From Nocardioides sp. T2.26MG-1 (GTDB lineage Bacteria; Actinomycetota; Actinomycetes; Propionibacteriales; Nocardioidaceae): a stretch of DNA of 60,914 nt. Position numbers and translations under genes: made by a program. This document shows positions 8,752 to 17,419 of this stretch, in pieces. Under the pieces are notes generated by a model, which did not search any database, was not told the DNA's origin, and saw only the letters and a list, made by a program, of their open reading frames with translations. The stretch is from assembly GCF_950101795.1 (NCBI RefSeq), contig NZ_CATNLZ010000033.1, positions 1 to 60,914 on the forward strand, given 5' to 3'. The number at the start of each line of letters is the position of its first letter. The first letter of the stretch is position 1.

Positions 8752-9122
8752 GCACGACCACCTTCTACGACACCTCCGGCACGGCCGGGACCGCGCGCCC
8801 GTCGGGACGGCACCCGGTCAACGTCGGCCACCTGGTCATGGGGATCGCGTTCCTCGGCCTGGTCGGCGTCTGGGCCCTGATCCAGGGCGACGTCGTCGGC
8901 GACGGTGACGTCCGCTGGCTGATGCCGGTCCCGTGGGTGCTCGCCGGGCTGGCCGGCCTGCTCGCCGTCGGGCTCTCGAGCGGCAAGCGCTGGTCGACCC
9001 GGCAGACCGGGTGGGTCGGCAGTGACGCCGACCGTGACACACCCCCGGTCGACCCCGAGCAGGAGCCGACCGACACGCTGACGGAGCCGACCGTCGAGGA
9101 GACCCCGGACGAGGAGCGCTGA
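8748..9122 (+). CDS. Two-helix membrane protein downstream of PspC, unknown
   Basis: 124 residues, start overlapping the PspC gene stop (ATGA, 8748-8751), so translationally coupled. It has two helices (HLVMGIAFLGLVGVWALIQG and WLMPVPWVLAGLAGLLAVGL), a basic patch, then an acidic Pro/Thr/Glu-rich tail. No family recognised. Its place suggests an accessory subunit of the PspC protein. It ends 6 bp from the convergent phosphodiesterase stop. Confidence 0.82.
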   Translation: MSTTTFYDTSGTAGTARPSGRHPVNVGHLVMGIAFLGLVGVWALIQGDVVGDGDVRWLMPVPWVLAGLAGLLAVGLSSGKRWSTRQTGWVGSDADRDTPPVDPEQEPTDTLTEPTVEETPDEER

Positions 9123-9128
9123 GCGCGC

Positions 9129-10139
9129 TCAGCTGGCGTGGACCCGGGCGCCGGAGGCGTGCAGCCGGCACGCCTCGAGCGTGGTGTCGGGGTGGTCGGT
9201 GAACAGGCCGTCCACGCCGGCGTCGAGGAAGGCCTGGGTCTCCTCGATCGAGTCGCCGATCGCCGCGGGGTCCGCCCCGCGGCGGTAGCCCGTCGGCAGG
9301 AAGGCGTTCTCGTCGCGCAGCGTCCAGACGTGCACCTGGAGGCCGGCGGCGTGGGCATCGGTCACCAGCGGCGAGGGGTCGCCGATGGTGCCGGTGTCGG
9401 CGTGCCGCGGGAGCACGAGGTCCTTGGCCACCCCCACCGCGTCGGCGTACGTCGCCACCCGCCGCAGCCCCGGCGACGTGACCAGGTCGACGCGTCCGTC
9501 GGCGGCCACCAGCTGCACCAGCGGCAGCGCGGTCCGCGACCGCAGCCAGCGCAGGTTGCCGGGCTCGAACGACTGCAGGAACACCGGGGCGCCTGCGCCG
9601 CCCATCCCGTGGCGGGCGAGCGTGTCGAGCAGCGGCTCCTCGAGCGCCAGCCCCAGCGAGGCGAAGTGCGAGGGGTGCTTGGTCTCCGGGTACACGCCGA
9701 CCGGGCGGCCCAGCCGCCCCGACTCCTCGGCCACCAGCGTGAGGATCTCGTCGAACGTCGGCACGTCGTAGCGGCGGTCGTAGCGGGTGTTGCGGGGCCG
9801 CAGGTCGGGCAGCCGCTCGACCGCCCGCAGCGTCTTGAGCTCGGCGAGCGTGAGGTCCTCGGTGAACCAGCCGGTCACGACCCGTCCGTCCACCTCCTTG
9901 GTGGTCATCCGGTCGGCGAGCTCGGGATGGTCGGCGATGTCGGTGGTCGCGCTGATCTCGTTCTCGTGGCGCGCGACCAGCACGCCGTCGCGGGTGCTGA
10001 CCAGGTCGGGCTCGACGTAGTCGGCGCCGAGGGCGATCGCCAGGCGGTACGACGCCAGCGTGTGCTCCGGCCGGTAGCCGGAGGCGCCCCGGTGGGCGAT
10101 GACCAGTGGCAACCCGTGCAGCTCGAGCGGCTCGCGCAT
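9129..10139 (-). CDS. Glycerophosphodiester phosphodiesterase (GDPD)
   Basis: 336-residue hydrolase that splits glycerophosphodiesters to glycerol-3-phosphate and an alcohol. The TIM-barrel signature is intact: His16-Arg17 in AHRGASGYRPEHT, metal ligands Glu43 and Asp45 (YVEPDL) and the second catalytic His58 (ARHENEIS). PETKHP carries the conserved basic site. Length and insert resemble GlpQ-type enzymes, but no signal peptide is visible, so it is probably cytoplasmic. The ATG at 10139 follows a GGGGG run that may serve as a weak ribosome site. Confidence 0.93.
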   Translation of the reverse strand: MREPLELHGLPLVIAHRGASGYRPEHTLASYRLAIALGADYVEPDLVSTRDGVLVARHENEISATTDIADHPELADRMTTKEVDGRVVTGWFTEDLTLAELKTLRAVERLPDLRPRNTRYDRRYDVPTFDEILTLVAEESGRLGRPVGVYPETKHPSHFASLGLALEEPLLDTLARHGMGGAGAPVFLQSFEPGNLRWLRSRTALPLVQLVAADGRVDLVTSPGLRRVATYADAVGVAKDLVLPRHADTGTIGDPSPLVTDAHAAGLQVHVWTLRDENAFLPTGYRRGADPAAIGDSIEETQAFLDAGVDGLFTDHPDTTLEACRLHASGARVHAS

Positions 10140-10209
10140 GCCCCCAGCAGACCGCGGGAGTGTGTCGCCGCAGCGGAAGCGACATGAACCCTGGGTGACA
10201 CCCGCCAGA

Positions 10210-10761
10210 ATGACCGACGTGACTGCGCCCGCGCTCGGCTCCCTGACGACCGTCCCGGCCCTCGACCGACCCGACCTGCTGGCCCCCTCCGTCGTGGACG
10301 CGCTGCGGGCGTGGCCGGGCGCCGGCTCGATCGGCGTCGTGGAGATCGACCCGGCGATCGCCGACACCGCGGCACTGGCGGCGGCGTACGACCTGCCGAT
10401 GTCGACCGGCGCCAACTGCGTGGTGGTCGCGGGTCGCCGCGACGGGGCCGAGCGGGTCGCGGCCTGCCTGGTGCGGGCCGACACGCGGGCCGACGTCAAC
10501 GGCCTGGTCAAGCGCACCCTGGACGTGCGCAAGGCGTCGTTCCTGGCGATGGACCGTGCCGTCGAGGAGTCCGGGATGGAGTACGGCGGGATCACGCCCA
10601 TCGGCCTGCCCGCGGGCTGGCGGCTGCTGGTCGACCCGCGCGTCCTCGAGATCGACGTGGTGGTGATCGGCTCCGGCGTGCGCCGCTCCAAGCTGCTGCT
10701 GCCGGGCGCACTCGCCGCCGAGCTGCCCGGCGCCGAGGTCGTCGAGGGTCTGGCCGGCTGA
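10210..10761 (+). CDS. YbaK/ProX-type aminoacyl-tRNA deacylase
   Basis: 183 residues with the YbaK fold: a conserved Lys in VRKASFLAMD and the GGITPIGLP loop that shapes the editing pocket. Family members hydrolyse mischarged Cys-tRNA(Pro) or Ala-tRNA(Pro), free in the cytosol. The ATG at 10210 is the first that begins after the divergent GDPD promoter region; no clear ribosome site precedes it. Substrate cannot be told from sequence alone. Confidence 0.88.
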   Translation: MTDVTAPALGSLTTVPALDRPDLLAPSVVDALRAWPGAGSIGVVEIDPAIADTAALAAAYDLPMSTGANCVVVAGRRDGAERVAACLVRADTRADVNGLVKRTLDVRKASFLAMDRAVEESGMEYGGITPIGLPAGWRLLVDPRVLEIDVVVIGSGVRRSKLLLPGALAAELPGAEVVEGLAG

Positions 10762-10801
10762 ACTGGGGCGCGAGCGGGTGACGCTGGGTCACACTGTCGC
10801 C

Positions 10802-11305
10802 ATGAGCGACGACGAGCTGCCGGAGAACCCCAAGTCGGGCCGCCGGGAGACCGAGGAGGAGCGGCTCGACCGCAAATGGGAGGACCTGCTGCAGGAGCTG
10901 CGGGTGATGCAGACCGGGGCGCAGCTGCTCGCGGGCTTCCTGCTCACGCTGCCGTTCCAGGACAGGTTCGGCTCGCTGGACGACGTCCAGAAGGGCCTCT
11001 ACCTGGCACTAGTGCTGCTGGCGACCCTGACGACCGCGATGATCATGGGTCCCATCGCGATCCACCGCCGGCTGTCCGGGCGACACGTCAAGGAGCGCCT
11101 GGTGGCCTCGGCACACGTGCTGGTGTGGGGGGTGCTCACCGCGATCGCGCTGCTCGTGACCGGCATCGTGATGTTCATCTTCGACATGGTCATCGACCGC
11201 ACCTGGTCCAGCATCGCGGCGGGCACGATGGCCCTGGTGATGGTGACGCTGCTGGTGCTGCTCCCCCACCACCTGATGAAGCGCGATGACGTCGCCTCGC
11301 CGTAG
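10802..11305 (+). CDS. DUF6328-type four-helix membrane protein
   Basis: 167 residues. A charged N-terminus (RKWEDLLQELRVMQTGAQLL) leads into four helices ending LVMVTLLVLLPHHLMKR. The motif LQELRV-QTG-QLL-GFLLTLPFQ-RF matches what I recall of the actinobacterial DUF6328 family. The ATG at 10802 lies 40 bp after the YbaK stop; CACACT seven bases upstream could be a weak -10 box, which would make it leaderless. Function unknown. Confidence 0.85.
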   Translation: MSDDELPENPKSGRRETEEERLDRKWEDLLQELRVMQTGAQLLAGFLLTLPFQDRFGSLDDVQKGLYLALVLLATLTTAMIMGPIAIHRRLSGRHVKERLVASAHVLVWGVLTAIALLVTGIVMFIFDMVIDRTWSSIAAGTMALVMVTLLVLLPHHLMKRDDVASP

Positions 11306-11340
11306 CCGAAAACCCATGGCTCGGCGCAAGCGCCGGTCCG

Positions 11341-11346
11341 TACCCT
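11341..11346 (+). promoter_or_regulatory. -10 box TACCCT, leaderless-type promoter of the ABC exporter
   Basis: TACCCT is followed by seven bases (gagacga) and the GTG start at 11354, so the expected transcript begins at or beside the start codon. There is no ribosome site and no evident -35 box. Confidence 0.5.
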
Positions 11347-11353
11347 GAGACGA

Positions 11354-13090
11354 GTGCGCCACCTGCCCCTCGACCACCCCGGGACCCCCGATCACCGCTC
11401 GCCGGGACGGTTCCTGTGGTGGATGGCGAAGGGGCAGTGGGCCACGCTGCTCGGGGGCATGTGCTTCGGCATCATCTGGATGAGCTCGCAGGCCGTGATG
11501 CCCGCCGTCATCGGCCGGGCGATCGACCTCGGCATCGCCGACAAGGACACCGGCGAGCTGCTGAAGTGGGCCGGCGTGCTGTTCGCGATCGGTCTCGTCC
11601 AGGCCGCCAGCGGCATCGTCCGGCACCGGTTCGCGGTGACGAACTGGCTGATCGCGGCGTACCGCACCGTCCAGCTCGTCACCCGGCAGACCGTGCGGCT
11701 CGGCGGCGCGCTGCCGCGCCAGGTATCCACGGGCGAGGTGGTCGCGATCGGCACCAGCGACCTCTCCCACCTGGGTCAGCTGATGGACGTGTCGGCGCGG
11801 TTCGCCGGTGCGGTGGTGTCGTTCGTGCTCGTCTCGGTGATCCTGCTGCAGACCTCCGTCACGCTCGGCCTCGTGGTGCTGATCGGTGTGCCCGTGCTGA
11901 TGCTCGGGGTCGCGCCGATCCTCGGCCCGCTCCAGCGCCGCAGCGCGCACCAGCGGCACCTGATGGGCCAGCTGGCCAACACCGCCAGCGACATCGTCGG
12001 CGGGCTGCGGGTGCTGCGCGGCATCGGCGGCGAGCAGGTGTTCCACGACCGCTACCGCCGCGAGTCGCAGACCACCCGGGCGGCCGGCGTCCAGGTCGCC
12101 CGGCTGCAGTCGGTGCTCGACGCGCTCCAGGTGCTGCTGCCCGGCCTGTTCGTCGTGGTGGTCGTCTGGATCGGCGCGCGGTACGCCGTCGACGGCACGA
12201 TCACGCCGGGCGAGCTGGTCGCGTTCTACGGCTACTCCGCGTTCCTGATGATCCCGCTGCGGACCGCCACCGAGTACGCCAACAAGATCATCCGGGCGCG
12301 GGTCGCCGCCGTCCGCGTGTGCCGGGTGCTCGCGCTCGAGCCCGACGTGCACGAACCGGTCGAGGCGGCGCCCTCGCCGCCGGTCGGCTCGGACCTGTAC
12401 GACGCCCGCACCGGCCTGCTGGTGCGCCACGGCCTGCTGACAGCCGTCGTCAGCGAGCAGCCCGACGAGTCGGCCGCCCTCGCCGACCGGCTGGGCATGG
12501 CCGCCGCGCCCGTCGACGGCCGGCTGGACGAGGACGTGCGGCTCGGCGACGTACCGCTCACCGCCCTGTCCCCGGTCGAGGTCCGGCACCGGATCGTGGT
12601 CTCCGACACCGGGGCACTGTTCTTCTCCGGGCGCCTCGGCGACCGGCTCGACGTGACCGGCGGCGGCGACGTCGCCGCCGCGCTCGAGACGGCGTCGGCC
12701 GGCGACATCCTCGATGCCCTGCCCGAGGGCCTCGACACTCAGGTCGCCGAGCGGGGCCGCAGCTTCTCCGGCGGCCAGCGGCAGCGGCTGGTGCTCGCGC
12801 GGGCGCTCGCCACCGACCCCGAGATCCTCGTGCTGGTCGAGCCGACCTCGGCGGTCGACGCCCACACCGAGGCGCGGATCGCGTCCCGGCTACGCCGGCA
12901 CCGGGCCGGGCGGACGACCGTGGTCACCAGCAGCAGCCCGCTGATGCTCGACGCCGCCGACCGGGTCGCGTTCCTGCGCGACGGCCGGATCGTCGCCACC
13001 GGCACGCACGCCGAGCTGCTGGAGACCGACGCCGACTACCGCCTCGTCGTCACCCGGGAGTCCGCCGACCTCACGGAGGTGGGTCGATGA
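11354..13090 (+). CDS. ABC exporter half-transporter with degenerate ATP-binding motifs
   Basis: 578-residue permease-ATPase fusion (six helices, about 20-310, then an ATPase domain). The Walker A loop is erased: where GxxGxGKST should follow TAVV, residues about 366-374 read SEQPDESAA. The Walker B Asp is Val (ILVLVEP) and the switch His is Ser (VVTSSSP). The ABC signature RSFSGGQRQRL is intact. By family logic it cannot hydrolyse ATP in its own Walker site but can complete the partner's site. It starts at GTG 11354 after a leaderless-type promoter, and its stop overlaps the next gene by 4 bp. Confidence 0.92.
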   Translation: MRHLPLDHPGTPDHRSPGRFLWWMAKGQWATLLGGMCFGIIWMSSQAVMPAVIGRAIDLGIADKDTGELLKWAGVLFAIGLVQAASGIVRHRFAVTNWLIAAYRTVQLVTRQTVRLGGALPRQVSTGEVVAIGTSDLSHLGQLMDVSARFAGAVVSFVLVSVILLQTSVTLGLVVLIGVPVLMLGVAPILGPLQRRSAHQRHLMGQLANTASDIVGGLRVLRGIGGEQVFHDRYRRESQTTRAAGVQVARLQSVLDALQVLLPGLFVVVVVWIGARYAVDGTITPGELVAFYGYSAFLMIPLRTATEYANKIIRARVAAVRVCRVLALEPDVHEPVEAAPSPPVGSDLYDARTGLLVRHGLLTAVVSEQPDESAALADRLGMAAAPVDGRLDEDVRLGDVPLTALSPVEVRHRIVVSDTGALFFSGRLGDRLDVTGGGDVAAALETASAGDILDALPEGLDTQVAERGRSFSGGQRQRLVLARALATDPEILVLVEPTSAVDAHTEARIASRLRRHRAGRTTVVTSSSPLMLDAADRVAFLRDGRIVATGTHAELLETDADYRLVVTRESADLTEVGR

Positions 13091-14850
13091 GTGCCACCGC
13101 GCACCTCCCGGTCGCCGACACGCGCGCCGTACGCCACTACGCCGTCGACCTGGCGCGCCGTCACCCGCGGATGCTGTGGTCGGCGGTCGCCCTGCACGTG
13201 CTGGCCGCGCTGGCCGGGCTGGCCGCGCCCCGCCTGCTGGGCGACCTGGTGCAGGCCGTCGAGGGCGGCACCACCACCGGCCACGTCGACCGGGTGGTGG
13301 CCGCCCTCGCGGGGTTCCTGGTCGTCCAGACCGTGCTCACCCGCTACGCCCGCTACCTCAGCCAGGTCCTCGGCGAGCAGGTGCTCGCCGAGCTGCGCGA
13401 GGACTTCGTCGGCAACACGCTCGCGCTCCCGGTCGGGGTCGTGGAGTCGGCCGGCTCCGGCGACCTGCTGACCCGCACCAGCCGCGACGTCGACCAGCTC
13501 GGCTGGTCGGTGCGGATGGCGCTGCCCGAGTGGACGATCGCGGTGATCACGGCGGTCGTGACGTTCGTCGCCGCGATCAGCGTCGGCTGGTGGGTCGCGC
13601 TGCCCTGCGTGCTGGGCGTCCCCCCGCTCGTGATCGGGCTGCGGTGGTACCTCGCCCGCGCCAAGGACGGCTACCTGCGCGAGAGCGCGACGTACTCCCA
13701 GATCAACGCCACGCTCACCGAGACCGTCGAGGGGGCTCGCACGGTCGAGGCGCTCGACCTCGGCGGCGAGCGGATCCGCTCGATCGACCGGGACATCGAC
13801 GCGTCCTACCGGGCCGAGCGCTACACGCTGTTCCTGCGCACCGTGTTCTTCCCCAACATGGAGATCGCCTACCTGATCCCGACCGTCGCGACGCTGCTGT
13901 TCGGCGGCTACCTCTACACGCAGGGCCAGGTCTCGCTCGGCGACGTCACCGCGGCGACGCTGTACGTGCAGATGCTCATCGACCCGGTCGACCGGATCGT
14001 GTCGATCCTCGACGAGCTGCAGCTCGGCGCGGCCTCGCTGGCCCGGCTGCTCGGCGTCGCCCACGTGCCCGACGACCGCGAGGTCAGTGGCCGCGAGCCC
14101 ACCGGCGAGCAGCTCGCGGCCGAGGACGTGCGGTTCTCGTACGTCGACGGGCGCGACGTACTGCACGGCGTCGACCTCACCGTCGGGGTCGGTGAGCGGA
14201 TCGCGATGGTCGGCCCGTCGGGTGCCGGCAAGTCCACGCTCGGCCGGCTGCTGGCCGGCATCCACCCGCCGCGCACCGGCTCGGTGACCGTCGGCGGCGT
14301 CGGCCTGGTCGAGCTGCCGCTCGACGACCTGCGCGGCCACGTCGCCCTGGTCACCCAGGAGCACCACGTGTTCGTCGGCACCGTGCGCGAGAACCTCGTG
14401 CTGGCCCGGCCCGGCGCCACCGACGACGACGTCCGCGACGCGCTGGCCGCCGTCGACGCGCTCGACTGGGTCGACGCGCTGCCCGACGGCCTCGACACGG
14501 TGGTCGGCTCGGGCGGGCGTGCGGTCACGGCCGCACAGGCCCAGCAGGTCGCGCTCGCGCGCCTCGTCCTGGCCGACCCGCACACGCTGGTGCTCGACGA
14601 GGCCACCTCGCTGATCGACCCGCGGGCCGCCCGGCACCTGGAGCGGTCGCTCGCCGCCGTACTCGAGGGGCGCACGGTGATCGCGATCGCGCACCGGCTC
14701 TTCTCCGCCCACGACGCCGACCGGGTGGCGGTGGTCGAGGACGGCCGGATCTCCGAGCTCGGCTCGCACGACGAGCTGGTCGCCGCCGGCGGCTCCTACG
14801 CCGCATTGTGGGACAGCTGGCACGGGCGGGGCGGCGACCGGCCGGCGTGA
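13087..14850 (+). CDS. ABC exporter half-transporter with intact Walker motifs
   Basis: 587-residue partner of the preceding gene (ATGA overlap, 13087-13090). Six helices precede an ATPase domain with intact Walker A (GPSGAGKST, about residue 376), Q loop (LVTQEHHVF), Walker B (TLVLDEATS) and switch His (AIAHRLFS). Its signature motif is VTAAQ (about residue 480) in place of LSGGQ. The two proteins together should form one complete nucleotide site (this Walker A with the partner's signature) and one dead site. Substrate unknown; lipid, drug or peptide export is typical of the family. Confidence 0.93.
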   Translation: MSATAHLPVADTRAVRHYAVDLARRHPRMLWSAVALHVLAALAGLAAPRLLGDLVQAVEGGTTTGHVDRVVAALAGFLVVQTVLTRYARYLSQVLGEQVLAELREDFVGNTLALPVGVVESAGSGDLLTRTSRDVDQLGWSVRMALPEWTIAVITAVVTFVAAISVGWWVALPCVLGVPPLVIGLRWYLARAKDGYLRESATYSQINATLTETVEGARTVEALDLGGERIRSIDRDIDASYRAERYTLFLRTVFFPNMEIAYLIPTVATLLFGGYLYTQGQVSLGDVTAATLYVQMLIDPVDRIVSILDELQLGAASLARLLGVAHVPDDREVSGREPTGEQLAAEDVRFSYVDGRDVLHGVDLTVGVGERIAMVGPSGAGKSTLGRLLAGIHPPRTGSVTVGGVGLVELPLDDLRGHVALVTQEHHVFVGTVRENLVLARPGATDDDVRDALAAVDALDWVDALPDGLDTVVGSGGRAVTAAQAQQVALARLVLADPHTLVLDEATSLIDPRAARHLERSLAAVLEGRTVIAIAHRLFSAHDADRVAVVEDGRISELGSHDELVAAGGSYAALWDSWHGRGGDRPA

Positions 14851-14869
14851 CCCCGGCCGAGACGGGACG

Positions 14870-14905
14870 TTGACCTCGGCACGACCGTGACAGTTATGCT
14901 GTCAC
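14870..14905 (+). promoter_or_regulatory. Promoter with embedded palindromic operator, leaderless
   Basis: A -35 box TTGACC (14870-14875), a 19-base spacer and a -10 box TATGCT (14895-14900) place the transcript start at the ATG at 14907. A perfect inverted repeat, GTGACAG-ttatg-CTGTCAC (14887-14905), covers the -10 box and ends one base before the ATG. A bound TetR- or GntR-type repressor would block polymerase. No such regulator gene is adjacent. Confidence 0.7.
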
Positions 14906-14906
14906 A

Positions 14907-15935
14907 ATGAAGCTGTCGATGCCGCTGATGTACGACGGGAACCCCCGCCAGACCGCCGACCAGGTCGCCGGCCTCGAGAAGGCGGGGCTGGACACGATCT
15001 GGGTGGCCGAGCCCTACGGGTTCGACGCCCCCACGCTGATGGGCTACCTGGCCGCCAAGACCGAGACCGTCGAGATCGGCGCCGGGATCCTCAACGTCTA
15101 CTCCCGCACACCCGGTGCGCTGCTGCAGACCGCCGCCGGTCTCGACAACGTCTCGGGCGGCCGTGCGGTCATCGGTCTCGGCGCTTCGGGGCCGCAGGTG
15201 ATCGAGGGCTTCCACGGCCTCCCCTACGACAAGCCGCTGGGTCGCACCCGCGAGGTCATCGAGATCATCCGGATGGGCCTGCGCCGCGAGTCGCTGGTGC
15301 ACGACGGCATCTTCACGCTGCCGCTGCCGGCCGACCAGGGACTCGGCCTGGGCAAGCCGCTCAAGCTGCTCAACAAGCCCGAGCGCCCCGTCGTCCCTCT
15401 CTGGGTCGCGGCCCTCGGCGACAAGAACGTCGCGATGACCGCCGAGGTCGCCGACGGCTGGCTGCCGTTCCTGTTCCTGCCCGAGAAGGCCCAGGAGGTC
15501 TGGGGCGACTCGCTCGCCCGCGGCACCGCGAAGCGCTCCGCCGACCTCGGCCCGCTGGAGATCAGCGCCGGCGGCATGGTCGCGATCGGTGAGGACGTCA
15601 AGGGGATGCTCGACTTCATGCGGCCGATGTACGCGCTGTACGTCGGCGGCATGGGCGCCCGCGGCAAGAACTTCTACAACGAGCTGGCCTGCCAGTACGG
15701 CTACGAGAAGGAGGCACGCGAGATCCAGGACCTCTACCTCGACGGCCACAAGCGCGACGCCGAGGCCAAGGTGCCGCTCGAGTGGCTCGAGGCCGGCAAC
15801 CTGGTCGGCCCCGCGTCGTACGTCCAGGAGCGCATCGCCGCGTTCCGCGAGGCCGGCGTGACCAGCCTGCAAGTGTCCCCCGCGTCGGACGACCCGGCCG
15901 CGACCATCGCACAGATCAAGGAGTGGGTGGCCTGA
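14907..15935 (+). CDS. F420-dependent (LLM-class) oxidoreductase
   Basis: 342-residue luciferase-like TIM-barrel enzyme (MKLSMPLMYDGNPRQTADQV, IEIGAGILNVYSRTP region, GGRAVIGLGASGPQV). Sequence style fits the F420-using actinobacterial branch, and fbiC for F420 synthesis lies about 8 kb downstream. It ends in a TGATG overlap with the acyl-CoA dehydrogenase, so the two are coupled, probably acting on the same lipid or CoA thioester pathway. Substrate unknown. No ribosome site precedes the ATG; see the promoter entry. Confidence 0.9.
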   Translation: MKLSMPLMYDGNPRQTADQVAGLEKAGLDTIWVAEPYGFDAPTLMGYLAAKTETVEIGAGILNVYSRTPGALLQTAAGLDNVSGGRAVIGLGASGPQVIEGFHGLPYDKPLGRTREVIEIIRMGLRRESLVHDGIFTLPLPADQGLGLGKPLKLLNKPERPVVPLWVAALGDKNVAMTAEVADGWLPFLFLPEKAQEVWGDSLARGTAKRSADLGPLEISAGGMVAIGEDVKGMLDFMRPMYALYVGGMGARGKNFYNELACQYGYEKEAREIQDLYLDGHKRDAEAKVPLEWLEAGNLVGPASYVQERIAAFREAGVTSLQVSPASDDPAATIAQIKEWVA

Positions 15936-17083
15936 TGCCTGACAAGCCGAGCATCTTCGAACAGGAGCACGAGGACTTCCGCGGCACCGTCCGCGCCTTC
16001 CTCGACAAGGAGGTCGTCCCCCACCACGACCAGTGGGAGAAGGACGGCCAGGTCAGCCGCGAGGTCTGGCGCAAGGCCGGCGAGCACGGGCTGCTCTGCT
16101 TCGACGTCGACGAGGAGTACGGCGGCGCCGGCGTGCACGACTTCCGCTACAACATGGTCGTCGCCGAGGAGATGTGCCGGGTGGGCGCGAGCGGCCCGGG
16201 CTTCCCGGTGCACACCGACATCATCGTCCCCTACATCAGCCAGCTCGGGACGCCGGAGCAGAAGGCCCGCTGGCTGCCCGGCCTGGTCAGCGGCGAGATC
16301 ATCTCCGCGATCGCGATGACCGAGCCGGGCGCCGGCTCCGACCTGCAGGGCATCAAGACCTCGGCCATCGACAAGGGCGACCACTACGTCCTCAACGGCT
16401 CCAAGACGTTCATCAGCAACGGCATCCTGGCCGACCTGGTCATCGTCGTGTGCCGCACCGACCCCGACGCCGGCCACCAGGGCATCAGCCTGCTGGTCGT
16501 CGAGCGCGGGATGAAGGGCTTCGAGCGCGGCCGCAACCTCGACAAGATGGGCATGAAGGCCCAAGACACCGCCGAGCTGTTCTTCGACGACGTCGAGGTG
16601 CCCAAGGAGAACCTCCTCGGCGCCGAGGGCTCCGGCTTCATCTCGCTGATGGTCAACCTCGCCCAGGAGCGGATCTCGATCGCGGTGATGGCGGTCGCCG
16701 CCGTCGAGCTGATGCTGGAGCTGTCCCTGTCCTACGCCAAGGAGCGGCAGGCCTTCGGCAAGCCGATCGGCAGCTTCCAGCACAACCGGTTCCTGCTCGC
16801 CGAGATGGCCACCGAGGCCCACATCGCGCGGGTCTTCGTGAACGACTGTGTGCTCAAGCTCAACGCCGGCGAGGTCGACCCCGCCCTCGCCTCGATGGCG
16901 AAGTGGTGGACCACCGAGCTGCAGAAGAAGGTCGTCGACCAGGCCGTCCAGATCCACGGCGGCTACGGCTACATGATGGAGTACCCCGTCGCGAAGGCGT
17001 ACGTCGACAGCCGCATCCAGACGATCTACGGCGGCACCACCGAGATCCAGAAGGAGATCATCGGCCGCTCGCTGGGCATCTGA
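15935..17083 (+). CDS. Acyl-CoA dehydrogenase (FadE-type)
   Basis: 382-residue flavoenzyme that introduces an alpha,beta double bond into acyl-CoA. The N-terminal helical domain, the beta domain with AIAMTEPGAGSDLQGI, and the C-terminal domain (ERQAFGKPIGSFQ, QIHGGYGYM, IYGGTTEIQKEIIGR) are complete. The position that is the catalytic Glu in medium-chain enzymes is Gly (IYGG); a Glu in AQERIS (about residue 245) fits the alternative placement of long-chain and isovaleryl enzymes. Coupled to the upstream oxidoreductase by a 1 bp stop/start overlap. A palindromic repeat follows the stop. Confidence 0.95.
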   Translation: MPDKPSIFEQEHEDFRGTVRAFLDKEVVPHHDQWEKDGQVSREVWRKAGEHGLLCFDVDEEYGGAGVHDFRYNMVVAEEMCRVGASGPGFPVHTDIIVPYISQLGTPEQKARWLPGLVSGEIISAIAMTEPGAGSDLQGIKTSAIDKGDHYVLNGSKTFISNGILADLVIVVCRTDPDAGHQGISLLVVERGMKGFERGRNLDKMGMKAQDTAELFFDDVEVPKENLLGAEGSGFISLMVNLAQERISIAVMAVAAVELMLELSLSYAKERQAFGKPIGSFQHNRFLLAEMATEAHIARVFVNDCVLKLNAGEVDPALASMAKWWTTELQKKVVDQAVQIHGGYGYMMEYPVAKAYVDSRIQTIYGGTTEIQKEIIGRSLGI

Positions 17084-17090
17084 GGTCGAA

Positions 17091-17138
17091 CGGTGGTTGA
17101 GGCGCGAAGGCGCTAGCGCCTGAGCCTCGAAACCACCG
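17091..17138 (+). repeat. Intergenic palindromic repeat, copy A
   Basis: CGGTGGTT at 17091 and AACCACCG at 17131-17138 flank a core that includes the perfect palindrome AGGCGCTAGCGCCT (17109-17122). It folds into one long hairpin 8 bp after the acyl-CoA dehydrogenase stop and may end that transcript. Other copies are at 18620, 18698, 24451, 53154 and 58440. Between it and the next gene (17139-17396) I see only the weak ORF at 17252. Confidence 0.8.
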
Positions 17139-17251
17139 GCGGCGATCGCGCCCGAGGACCTGCTCGGAGTTGCGGTCGTCAGGCGGGCTGCGGGCCGGCG
17201 TGTGATGCCGCTCCCTGGTCTTCGAAGAGCGTGGTTTGCGGTCCGTGGTGG

Positions 17252-17419
17252 TCACCGGGCGGCGTGGCGGGATGCTATCTCCGTCTTGACGGAGTCTGCT
17301 GTCTTCCGAAGTCCATCGCGGACGTCTCGGGACAGGGTGTCGAACAACTCCTTCGGACCCCAGAGGATTGCTTGGAATCGCAGGTGGTTGGTCGCCTCAG
17401 GTGCGTGCGCGCCCTATCC
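17252..17419 (-). CDS. Doubtful small ORF, 55 residues, coding-like
   Basis: A GTG at 17419 opens 55 codons that overlap the end of the next upstream gene by 23 bp. The translation looks like a real helical protein (GPKELFDTLSRDVRDGLRKT, then ADSVKTEIASRH), but no ribosome site precedes it and local GC is lower than in neighbours. It could be a small protein, the remnant of a longer gene, or chance. Confidence 0.25.

Noticed and set aside
11416..14850. 1144-codon plus-strand frame through the ABC genes
   Set aside because: Its second half is the real second ABC subunit from 13087; the first half is an Arg/Pro-rich shadow of the first subunit.
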